Shown: positions 23,390 through 34,399 of the stretch, piece after piece
Position numbering within the stretch: the stretch's first letter is position 1
How the letters are laid out: each line of letters opens with the position of its first letter
DNA from: Nymphaea colorata
Lineage: Eukaryota > Streptophyta > Magnoliopsida > Nymphaeales > Nymphaeaceae
Assembly (NCBI RefSeq): GCF_008831285.2
Contig: NC_045139.1
Location: 4,996,704-5,060,703 of the forward strand
Length of the DNA: 64,000 nt
Reading direction: 5' to 3'
Position numbers and translations under genes: made by a program
The notes under the pieces: generated by a model
The model's database searches: none
What the model was told of the DNA's origin: nothing
Seen by the model: only the letters and a program-made list of their open reading frames with translations

Positions 23390-24343
23390 CTGGTGTTAAA
23401 AACCAGCTTAATACCTGCATTTTTGTAAGATGATACCAGGAAGTGCATCTCACAAAGAGAAGAGGAAAATGTTAGCTCTTCCACCATTTTACCACAGTTC
23501 ACCACAGAAGCATTCACAGTTCTCATGGACATTAACACATTCTACAATAAAAAATAAAAACATCAAGAAATAGAGGAAGAACAGGCCTACATGAAGATGC
23601 CATTCAGAGTTATCTACAGAATAAACAGATCATAATTTAGAACCATGTACACAAAACCAACAATTTATGCTGGGTCATGCAAAAAACACATAAAACAGAG
23701 ACAAAAACAGGAGCCCCTGAAGCTTCTATAGTGGAACCACTCACTACTGCCGAACAACTCCACAGATTAAATTCCTTTATATCTACATTCCCCATCTCAC
23801 AACATTACAACATTATTTTGATTAGACATGATTCTGACATGCTCGGTCCAGCAGTACATGCACACAAAAGAATCAACTAAACAACCAGGGTCCAGCAGCC
23901 TCACGTTTTGGGATCAAATATGAGAGAACCAACTGCCCATATTGGAGGCATGCACGTTTTTTTTCATGGCTTCATAATCTATGTTCTATAAGGTATACCA
24001 CAAAAGAGAGAATTCAGACAGATACAGTTTCCACAAGCTACACCTTAAACGCCAAACACCACCATCGTGTTGCATCTCTCAAGTTCAACCAAAGAAAAAC
24101 AATGTGAATATGCTGGTATACGTCTAGAGGGGCTAAAGGAAGAAGCACCTGGTATATCAAGAAAGCCTTGGGAGATGCTATGTTGCCGCCATGGCACACA
24201 ATCATATGACAAATAATGCAGCATGTCGTTGATACAGTATACCGCACCAATCTGTTTTTCACTTCAAAAGTGGAAAATTCACATAGTAATTAAGGCTATA
24301 TAAATAGCTCATCGATACCACTTCTTCCATTTGATTTCGCTTT

Positions 24344-26242
24344 TCACCAGTAATCACCACACGAACAACTACCACCTTTAAAATGATGAAAACGGTTTGC
24401 ATCCCTCACAATGATTTCTCGTTCCACAATCTTTGATATCAACTTAGTAGCACTGTGGCAATTTTCACAGACTCGAAGGTTTTTGCTGATCCTAATGGTT
24501 GTACCTGGAGCTGTATTGATGATCCCAAATGCAATTGCCAACATCTCACTATGAATAGAGAAAATATGATTTTTCAAAGGAGAGTTTAGATCACCAATCA
24601 CAGTGCTCCTTGGTATTTCAGAGCACACTTCCTCCATTCGTGCTGCTAAACTCTTTAACATTAAATGAATCTCTTCAAACTGAGGATGCGATGCATTTCC
24701 CACCAAAAAACTGTGAATAATCCTACCATGCTCTATAAAACTGCATCCAGGAACCTTTGCCAATCCTTTGTCTTTCATCACAATTCTAAGTTTATCTGCA
24801 TCATCTAATCTCCCAGCATCAGCATATATGTTAGAAAGGCAAACAAAATGCCCAGTATCCTTAGTTTGGAGTTGAAATAGCTCTTGTGCTGCAACCTCTC
24901 CAAGTTCAGGATTTCGATGAATCCGACAAGCACCGAGCAATGCTCCCCAAACACATGTATTGGGTGCAATTGGCATTGCTTTGATGAAATCATAAGCCTC
25001 CTGTAAACGACCAGCACGACCTAGAAGATCAGTCACACATGCATAATGCTCAATCCCAGGCATTATGTTATGCTCTAAGGACATGGATTTGAAGCACTTC
25101 AAACCATAATCAACAAGGCCAGCATGACTACAAGCAGAAAGTAGAGACACAAACATAACATAATCTGGTTTCACATTATTTAACAACATCTCTGAAAAGG
25201 CCTGGACCACATTATTGCTTTGTCCATGAACACCGTATGCAGTAATCAGGGCACCCCAAGAAATGACATCAGGTCTCTCTATCAAATCAAATGCCTGACG
25301 GGCCATGTCTATACTTCCACACTTGGAATACAAGTCTATAAGTGCAGTTCCAACAATCGCATTAAGTTCTATTCTATTTCTCATCAAGAAACCATGAATG
25401 CACCTACCATAACCTAAAGAGCCTAAATGAGCAGAAGCAGAAAGGACAGCAACAATTGTAAACGCGTCGACTGTAACCAAATTCTCTGATAGCTGCAATT
25501 CACGAAACAACATCAATGACTCTTCAGCACGACCATTTTGTGCACATCCAGAAATCATTGAATTCCAAGAAACCAAGTCCCTAATAGGCATTTCATCAAA
25601 CAATCGTCGTGCATGGTCCATTAGCCCACATCTTGCGTACATATGCAATAAAGCAGTCCCCATGTAAACATCAGTGTCCAAACCAATGATAATAAGACGA
25701 CAATGTGTTGCTTGCCCAATGAAAGAGTAAGATAACTCAGCACATGCTTTGAGAACAAATGGAAAGGTGAATTTATCTGGCAACGACCCATGGCTAAGCA
25801 TTTGGGAGTATAAGCTCACAGCCTCTAGGTTGTGTCCATTTTTGACATAAGCCCTAATAATTGCATTCCATAGGAAGATGTGCTTCTCCCTAGCATTATC
25901 AAAGATAAGGCGAGAAAATAAGATACCACCATAAAGTGAATAAGACGTTATCAGCTTGGCAGCCAAAAGGTTACTGTGTTGAAAACCGGTGACCAAGAGT
26001 TGGCAATGGACTTGATGCAAGGATGCTAAATTGGAAGAAGAAGTGAGGAGAGACACAAATCTGTCCATCAACAATTGCTTGTAGGAAGAGGCAACATCAA
26101 CATCAGCACTTATACGTTTATGGTTCTGGGTAATGACAGAATCATTCCAGTGAGAAAGGAACCGTAGGCAGCTACTATGTGTTAGACCCTCAACAAAGAT
26201 GAAACGTTTCACTATCTGTGATGCTGGCAAGGGAATCTTCAT
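24344..26242 (-). CDS. Pentatricopeptide repeat protein, PLS-DYW subclass
   Basis: Intronless, 632 residues, ATG at 26242. The first 60 residues are basic and Ser/Thr-containing, consistent with organelle targeting. PLS-type repeats follow (about 60-440), with classic strings such as FLWNAIIRAYVKNG, LLHMYARCGLMDHARRLFDE, DLVSWNSMISGCAQNGRAEE and YACVTDLLGRAGRLQEAYDF. E motifs (about 435-535) precede a complete DYW domain: PGCSFIEHGR, the cytidine-deaminase-like HSEMLAIAFG, the CENCHSATK motif and the terminal GSCSCGDYW. DYW PPR proteins bind specific organelle transcripts and carry out C-to-U editing. The HxE and CxxCH ligands are intact, so deaminase activity is plausible. The RNA target cannot be deduced by eye. 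It lies just upstream of the charged-repeat gene on the same strand. Confidence 0.96.
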   Translation of the reverse strand: MKIPLPASQIVKRFIFVEGLTHSSCLRFLSHWNDSVITQNHKRISADVDVASSYKQLLMDRFVSLLTSSSNLASLHQVHCQLLVTGFQHSNLLAAKLITSYSLYGGILFSRLIFDNAREKHIFLWNAIIRAYVKNGHNLEAVSLYSQMLSHGSLPDKFTFPFVLKACAELSYSFIGQATHCRLIIIGLDTDVYMGTALLHMYARCGLMDHARRLFDEMPIRDLVSWNSMISGCAQNGRAEESLMLFRELQLSENLVTVDAFTIVAVLSASAHLGSLGYGRCIHGFLMRNRIELNAIVGTALIDLYSKCGSIDMARQAFDLIERPDVISWGALITAYGVHGQSNNVVQAFSEMLLNNVKPDYVMFVSLLSACSHAGLVDYGLKCFKSMSLEHNIMPGIEHYACVTDLLGRAGRLQEAYDFIKAMPIAPNTCVWGALLGACRIHRNPELGEVAAQELFQLQTKDTGHFVCLSNIYADAGRLDDADKLRIVMKDKGLAKVPGCSFIEHGRIIHSFLVGNASHPQFEEIHLMLKSLAARMEEVCSEIPRSTVIGDLNSPLKNHIFSIHSEMLAIAFGIINTAPGTTIRISKNLRVCENCHSATKLISKIVEREIIVRDANRFHHFKGGSCSCGDYW

Positions 26243-29200
26243 TAATTCCTTACTTGACTCTCCACCTTGTTAACACAAAATAAGTAGTTAGAGATAAAAA
26301 AACAACAATTTTCCCCTTATTCATGCCTAACCAGTATGAGATTGACAAACCCATTCTTTCCATTATTTCGATTATGCCTTTATAATTTGGCAGGAAGAGC
26401 ACAAATTAATTGACAGAAAAACATACACAAACCCAACCAGGCTTTACAAGAGTTCATAGGCAGGTCAGAACAGAACAGATCAAATAAAGAGTGTCCGAGA
26501 ACAAAAGCTTGAACCCTGTATTCCTTCAATGTGAGCTCTTCAGAGAATTTACTTAACGGGACCATAAGCATGTAACTAAAGCAACGTAATGTCATAAATT
26601 AATAAACAAAAAATGTAAAAGGAGTTTTTATTATTTACATTTTTCAAATTGTATTATATTATATATGACAGGATTTGCTGCAAAAATTTTGAAAACATCA
26701 TGGATTTACCTGTTCTGAAGTTTCATCAAAATAAAATTCAAGAATATTATGCTTCCTCAATCTTTACTTTAAAGTTTAAATTAAAAAACAATAAGTATCT
26801 AATCACTTTAATCCGGATCTATGTGGTTAAAAACACTAAGCAGAGCCTCAACAATGACCAACTAATAACATAAAATACTAAATGCTATTACGTATAGTCA
26901 ACAAAAAAGAAATGTAGAACCATCAACTTATAACAATAAAACAATTAAAAAAATGCAGGATAACACAGGCACACTAAACATTTCATAGCTTCACAATAAA
27001 TATAAAAAGGTGTTTGGAAGATCAAATTTAATGAAGTTGAACTACTAAGGTTCACAAGTTATATGGCACCCGAAACAGAAATTCACATGCAAATATCAAT
27101 GGTTCTCAATGTTATAGAGAATGACAAATCTTAATGTTTCCTAAATGCCAACTACTAAATTTACTTTTAATTTTTGAACCCAAAATCCAAAACAAAACCT
27201 AAAAATTACCAATTTAGTTAAAAATTACATTAGGCACTCAAGATAGAAATAGATTAAGCAATGAATTTTTTGTCGAACAGCTAGCCTAAGTGATCAGCGA
27301 AACCAGGGAGCCTAGGCAAGCCTTTGACAATATAGATCAGAATAAAAGAAGGTGAATCTTCTTAAGTTTTTGTATATATTAAGTAGATACTATATAGAAA
27401 TACATATAATTTTTTAAATTAATAACAAACAGGATGTCCCAACAAAGGTCCTAGTTGTATGGATACTGTTCACTAGTCAAATAAAGAATTTTTTTTTTAA
27501 ATACTCTCTCCATAGTAACGTCTCAGAGTTTTAAACGGCGAGGTTTTTCTCGGGTATAATATGGCGAGCATAAAAAAATATAAAAAATACAGTAAATTTT
27601 TAAAAATTTTAAAAACTTAAAAATGGGGGAAAAATAAAATAAGTGAGAAATTAATAACACAAACATCAAAAGATAAGTAGATTTGCAACAAATAAAAAAT
27701 AGAAAATGAAAAAAAACTGTTTGGCATTAAAAAAACTGAAAAAAATAAAAAATGAAAAACAAGTGAAAATACGCAAAAGAAACACGTCAAAAACGGGTTT
27801 AAAACGTGTTTTTTTAGTTTTTAACGTTTTTTTTAAGAAAACACTTTTTTTAATTTTTAAACGGCCATTTAATTTATCGATTTTTTGTCAAAAACAAAAA
27901 ACACGTTTTCTGTGACTCTAAATAAAAGGAAGTATACATGTGAAAGAATGCATGTAATACTGTTAGCCTTCACATTCACGCTGACAAGCAACTCAGGCAC
28001 ACTAACTCTCGGTGAAAGCCCAGCCTTCACTTAGAACAGGGAGAATTTCATTCTCTTTAGGGTTTTAATCTCTGTTTAGCTTTATACATGCAATAAGTGG
28101 GGTGGGTTAGACTCTCTAATTACCTCCCCAACCTGTGTACTGGGTCCATTAACCGACCCACTAACCAAACTCCCTAAGACTTCGTAACCTCAAACTGACT
28201 CAAGTAAAGCAAACGACTCAGCTCAGAACAGATACCTAACACATCCTTTTTCTTTACCTTTATTTCTATAAAGTAAAGATGAAACATTTTCCTTTCGAGG
28301 GCAAGAAAAAAGACAAAATAAATATACAGAAAGTTAAGGGTCAAAAAATCAACAGACTCGTCTTAGTTTTCTTAGAATTTGCAAGAAGTAAATAATTAGT
28401 GAGATCGGAGAACTCCTCCAAACAAAAGAACCTACCCTGAGATGGCATCTTTGGCCGATCTTCAACTATATTTCCATGAACATAAAGAGACAGGCATGGT
28501 AATTTTTGTCAGCTTCTAGAACACTAGCCTAGTTCAGTGACAAAAAAAAGGCTGTTCATCACCTAATTTACAGAATAGAAAATGGGAACTGCATTTATGC
28601 AACCAATACCAACCAACAAGATATAAATTGAATATTAAATTGGGGTTAAAGATATATCATTAAAAAATTTCAAGTTCAACAACCTGTGTTTCAGAAAAAA
28701 ACTCAACTTTTACAACCAAAAAAAAAAAAAAACTGACTGCTAAATAAGCATCTCAAGTACTTGACTCCAAAAAAATAGAATTCATGTGCATCAAATCGTT
28801 TACCAATTATTTAGTTACATCAAGAAATCCATGCTGTAATACTATCAATCAACAGTTTGTTTCACATCCCAATAGTCCAATTACTTATAATATATATATA
28901 TATATATAGCTAATTTTTACTTGTAGGCTTTAAATGAATAACCTAAATGCCTAAAACTAGTGAACTGAACCAATTTAGTGACATCAAGAAATTTTTCATG
29001 TACTCATTGATCACCAACAGGATATACTTATCTGGTGTCTAATTCTTGTTCATAAATTTTCCAGAAAGCCACCCCAAAATCTCACAAAGTTACCCATCTA
29101 TTTGTGTGGCCACAAACATCTGTGAGTTCTCTTGACAGCAAAAAAAATACTATATCACTTAAACTTTACATTTCTGCCAACGTGTTTAGGCTTTCAACTA

Positions 29201-30733
29201 AATGTTCTCTTCTCTTCTTATATCTTTATCAAGTGGGGGAACTCAACCTGGAAACTCCTTTCCAGTTTCCCCCTTTATCAACAAACTTCTGCACAGATTA
29301 GCAATGAAGGATTTGATCATTTGAATGATACATATTCTTGGCATCAAAATCAACAAGTTCACAACAGCTTATTTATCAACCATTTTTTTAGGATTAATCC
29401 ATGCTTTGGTCAAGCATAATGTAGATTGCGGATTGCAAGCCTATGTCAATGCCGATGATATGAGGCCTTCCACAACTGAAAGTCTGAAAGCAACAAAAAA
29501 TTTTCATTGTCCACATTTATAGTGTTTGATTGGAAGCGTTCAATATTTGCCAGTAACAGAACCAAAATTATCTAATAACACAAATCTACATGCCAAAACA
29601 TGTATTCTCCTATAAATCAACCCTCCTAAGTTCCTAACCTCTCAGAAAAAAAAAAGATCACCTGCTACATGAAGAGAATATTCTCTTATATCATTCGACC
29701 ATTAATAAGAACTGATCAAGTTCCTATTTGAGCAAGACCCATACTTCTGATCCCACACAACAAATCAATCTCCTCTTTAGCATCTGGGCTGAAGACCTAG
29801 GATGGTCCTCGTACAAATCAATTTTAGTCAGCTTGTAACCAAGTTTCTGCATTTTGATCTAACACATGCCAGTACTTTCACCAACCATTAAATAGATCAG
29901 TATTTGAAGTATCATATCCTAAGTTCATAACTTAAGCTCTGCGAACATTGTCAACCAAATTTATAAGAACAAATAAACACAAATATCGTAAATTCAGCAA
30001 TTCAGTAGATGATTAAACCACATTATTAAGTTCAGCAAATTAAATTCAGAAAATGGTAAAAGAAAGCAGGAGGAACTGCTTCAAAATGACCAATAATTCA
30101 CCAGTTGCAAATATGAGCTGTCTTATTTTAAATGGAAATGTTCTATATATTTTGATTGTAACTTCCAATTCTATCTCATTCTATCGTTATCAACACATTA
30201 CACAGAAACTTGCTCACTTGTACAACCCAATTTTGCAGCCAGCAAGAGAAGCAAATATACAATCTTCCCTCCATTTTGGAACTTTTTAGAAAAACAAAGA
30301 AGCAAGCACAAACAATCAAACGTTAAGCACCAGAACAATATATACCTTGTTCGGTGAAACACAGAACATGTGTACATCACAAACCACGAACAGGAAAAAT
30401 ATAAACTGCAACGAGAAAATTGCTGCAAAGATAGATCAGGCTCAGCCTTCTTACCTTATACAAATAGAAGCAGAGCCACCACCACTAGGTTCCCCCTTAG
30501 ATCTCTGGCACACAGTCAACTCCTTTCTCTTCCGCCCCAGCACCACCCTGGCACACCGTCCCCAAGAGTCAATAAGAAAAAACAAAAGAAAAAGACCCGT
30601 GGAGACGTCTGCTCGATGGAAGAGAAAAGGCACAGTGAAAGACGTAAAAATTGTCCGCTGAAAACCCTAATTCCAGAAACGAAAGTCCTGAAGAGACAAA
30701 CTACCATAGAGAAGAAGACACAAAAGAAATTAC
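26243..30733. other. AT-rich region without recognisable coding sequence
   Basis: No exon of a known family is seen on either strand. It may be a long 5' UTR intron of a minus-strand transcript (see the leader exon at 30734-30838). It contains a degraded A/T-rich repeat at about 27480-27910 with many AAAACGTGTTTT-type strings, and an (AT)n run at 28889-28908. Confidence 0.45.
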
Positions 30734-30838
30734 CTAGATAAGAAAAATCGACCCGCCGCCAGCAAGAGAGACGAAAGAGGGAAGACGACGGCACCGACGC
30801 GCCTCTTCCTCTTTCTCTCTCTCTCCCTTATGACGACA
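30734..30838 (-). other. Candidate 5' leader exon (minus strand)
   Basis: Downstream of the TATA box, the minus strand is CT/GA-rich, then GC-rich (GGCGCGTCGGTGCCGTCGTC), and ends CTTATCTAG followed by GTAATT, a plausible donor at 30733-30732. It contains only a three-codon ATG-TCG-TCA-TAA frame at 30839-30828. It looks like a non-coding first exon of a housekeeping-type gene. Candidates are the PPR gene (26242) or the charged-repeat gene (23389). No splice evidence links it to either. Confidence 0.4.
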
Positions 30839-30860
30839 TCGAGACGCCCCTAGCTTCTGG

Positions 30861-30870
30861 TATTTATAGA
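30861..30870 (-). promoter_or_regulatory. TATA box on the minus strand
   Basis: Read on the minus strand, TCTATAAATA lies about 30 bases upstream of a GA-rich leader and a candidate 5' UTR exon. The nearest minus-strand start codons are 4.6 kb (PPR) and 7.5 kb (charged-repeat gene) away. Confidence 0.5.
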
Positions 30871-30899
30871 CGAGGAGGGGCCGACTGTAATTTTTGCAT

Positions 30900-33270
30900 G
30901 TTTGAGCTAAATGCCACTCACAGACTCACAGTGAATGCCGAGAGTAGACCGGGTCCGGGTTTAGGTTATCTAAATCTAATGCGGCCCCTAGATTTGCTGC
31001 CCACAAAACGTCATAATAACTTGATTTCTTATGAACTGTTATAACAAAAGAAACAACAAATAAATTGATTCTCTCATTTAATTTTTTCCCCTAAAATAAA
31101 TGATTTTAGTTTGGGGTGGATTTAGTTTTTATTGAAATCGACTAATCAGATTGTATGTAACCATGATCCAAACTCGAATTCGGACTCTATTCTTTTACAA
31201 CTAAATTCACGTCTGACCAACATAAAAACTGACAATTTATACGTAATCATATCTTAACTTTGTCCAATCGTAGTGGAATATCATATTTAGTGTTATACTT
31301 GGATTCCAGTAGTGACTGGATCTAAAGAGATTGAAAATAGATGGTAGGAAACCAAATTGGCCTTATATTTGGTGACATTTGTTGACCGCAGGTCTGAGAA
31401 CACCAAGGATCTCATGTTGTGGAATTGAGATGGAATCTTCCACCAACTGACCTTAAATCCATGGTTTTTTGTATATAGCATTAATTTGAGATCCATGCTA
31501 TCGAGATCCCTTGTTTGATGAAACTAGTATCTTACATGGCACAACTTTTAAAGCGCCCTCAGATTTCATATCCAAGACTATCAAACACAGCCTTACATCC
31601 CCAAATCTATTTATACAATTATAAAAGGTACTTCTTTTATATATTTGCTGAAGATTGATTAATTGATTTTATCACTAATTTGTTTGCTTCTTACGTTCCT
31701 TTCTTGCTTTTTTTTTATTCCATTTGTATTTTGTACTCTTTGATTTGCTCTTCCACAGGGATTAGTTTGAGGAACTCTGATCACTGCGTCACATATAATG
31801 TCATCAGCATATTGAACAATGAAACTAATGAATACATTGAATGAGAGAAGTGGCGAGAATATCATTGTTGCAAAGTCTGTCTGTGACAAAACTTACAGAG
31901 TTTAGATTTCATGCTTTCATTGGTGATGAATGTATTGTACTGGAGATTGCTTAGAAGTCCTATTTCTGGCGTTCCACGAAGGGGAAGACAGTGTTTTGTT
32001 TTATTGAAGGAACTGGTATGCTTCAGAAGATTTTGCAGAATAAGACTGTGTTGATTGTTACTTGGTAGTATATAGCAATTATAAGCACTAAGCTGGAGAA
32101 CAGAAATGGTTCCATGCAGGCAGCAGAGTCTTTGTCACTACATGGGATGAGGGAGCGCTTGCTTTTCATGGAATAAAATAACATGATATTTATAGGCGAA
32201 AAGCGTAATATGTAAATGAATCTCTCCAACTTTTCAGTTGGCATGCTTTTGGAGAAAGCTTTCCAGTTTTTTGTGTGGTTGTTCAGAGGAACTGAAAAAG
32301 AAAACTGCAATTTATGTATGGGATGTTTGTGGGTTGTGGCTATTCCTCAAGAATTGAAATTACGCTCTACCTCAAGAATCTTCCTCAAGACTTACCAAAA
32401 GCCAGTTGATTATTTATTCCGAGTGAAAGTGGATGATTCCATTACTGATGCACGAGAACTAATGCTTATGAAGGTTGACATTCCATTATCACAGTAGACG
32501 GTAGAGATGTTAGATCCCTTCTAACAATGATATTTGGCAGATGATATGATCAGCACAACTTTGTAAAAATTGCAAGAGCCATATGATGCAACTAGTGTTC
32601 ATAAAAGATCATCAAGCATGTTCATCAAATAAGAACATTTAACTTGAATTCTTCCACTTTAATGCTAATAATAACTATGATACAGAAAAAGTGAAGTGTG
32701 CTGTCAGCATGTCAATCATCCCTTTTTTCAAACCTCAGTATCCAAAGTGGTTCAAACAGACTAATGCAAGTTAAACAGGTTCTTAGACAGCGACAACCCG
32801 AACTTAGACCACTCAGCCTTTGGAGACTCCGACGTTCTGAAAGTGCTCTTGTTGTAATTGCCATGTTGGATTGGGTTTTTACTGAATCCTTTTCTTTTTC
32901 CCCAAACCTTCAACTTCTCCAACAATTAAGAAGATCCAGAGCATGGTCATAGTGATGATGGTTTCTTCTTGATCATGAACTGTCTCAAATAATGACCTGC
33001 ATACCAGAAAATCATGGAATTTCGTGGCAAGTGTGATCCCTATTGAGTACCATGTGATCCCTCTTTTTCCTATTGGCATGCACAACTGGTCATTATTTTC
33101 CTGTAGTATGCCATGCTTGATTACATTCTTAATTCTTTGTGATTGAACAGAATCTAATTTATTGAAGTTATAACTTTACCATTTTCTATCTCAATGGATG
33201 TAATACATTTCTTTTATTCTTGCCATTAGACTTATGACAAAATTTGTGACGATGAATGATCCTACTGCTG
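30900..33270. other. Region with no assignable gene
   Basis: Open frames of up to 93 codons occur on the + strand at about 31890-32500 (for example 32216-32497). They are interrupted by stops and match nothing I recognise; this could be an eroded gene or a transposon. The rest is AT-rich intergenic DNA. Confidence 0.4.
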
Positions 33271-33279
33271 CTAAACTTT

Positions 33280-34280
33280 CTGAAATCACATTTCATGGAC
33301 TCAGCCATTGGTCTCAGTGTTGACGTAATTGCTTGCTTTCGAAGTCATCATAGATTATAAGCTATTTTGGTTGGTAGAAAAGAGGATCGATGTGCCCAAT
33401 TTGTTAAAATGCATTAAATAATTGACAGTAGAATAATATTTTCCTTTTCTCTTCTTGAGAAAAGCTGAACAGTAGATTTCCTTGGTCAAACCATGAATTC
33501 TGCGGTTACAAGTCACGAAGGAAGCTTCGATTAGATGTACAAATGAACTTGCAGATATGGAGCTTGAACTACAGATTAATGTTTTGTTGTTACCATATTG
33601 CTAATTCGTTCAATGTTAGCTGGACGCCAAGATGGTCAATGGTCATATAGGCATTAATTGGACTGGCAGAAGAGACAGCTAAATCTTGGGACCCCCCTCG
33701 TTCTAGGAAGATAATATAAAACATATTCAATCATAACTTCTCCGGGCTAGAAAATATTGCTGCAACTTACGTCTTCGTCAACAACCTTTTCTTCTATTTT
33801 ATATATTGAGAATGAAATTGTGGTGGCAGCTTGAAACTTCTTGCACATTTGCATTAATCACCTCTCCTGTCTTCCTCTTCAACGTCACCAAGATACACGA
33901 GGAAACCGAAGCAGAGGACCTGAAATTCAGGGATGTGTCTCAGCCATCGTTTGGCATCACAGTTACATGTGGTGGGCGATACCAGTGGTGGTAGCTCATC
34001 ATTGCAGAGGTGTTGCAGAACAACAAAAACATGAATGGTGGTCATAGGTGTACGCAAGAGCATGAAGAAACCATAACGATGGCAGCAGAGGTGACAGCAG
34101 GCAAGAGTGTGATAATAAAGAGTAGCAGACCAAATTTTATGTGTTCCAGATGCATGTAACACAAAATTAGGTTTCGAGAAAATACAGGTACTAGTAAATG
34201 CCGTCCAACAGCTAAGCCTTCCAAATTCAAAGTGTAGATAAGGTTCATAAAATGTTGAATACTCCTCAAAGATGACAAAG
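33280..34280 (+). pseudogene. Decayed partial copy of PTST (three middle exons with introns)
   Basis: This block aligns over its length with about 46,335-47,990 of the intact PTST gene, introns included. The copies of exons 3, 4 and 5 are recognisable: TTACAAGTCACGAAGGAAGC against TTACAAGTCAAAGAAGATGC, GGACTGGCAGAAGAG in both, and CTGAAATTCAGG against ATGAAATTCAGG. It is broken: the exon 3 acceptor CAG reads CGG, its donor CAGGT reads CAGAT, and exon 4 reaches an in-frame TAA after AGGAAGATAATA. The exons for the N-terminus and the CBM48 domain are absent. Because introns are kept, it arose by DNA duplication, not retroposition. Confidence 0.85.
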
Positions 34281-34399
34281 ACAGAGCAAATAGGAGTGTT
34301 GTTCCAAAGAATATGAGGAGAATTCTTTTTTAACCAAGACAAAACCTCTTCAAGTCTCCCAGAACAATAAAATACATTCAATACTTCCAATAAAAAAAT

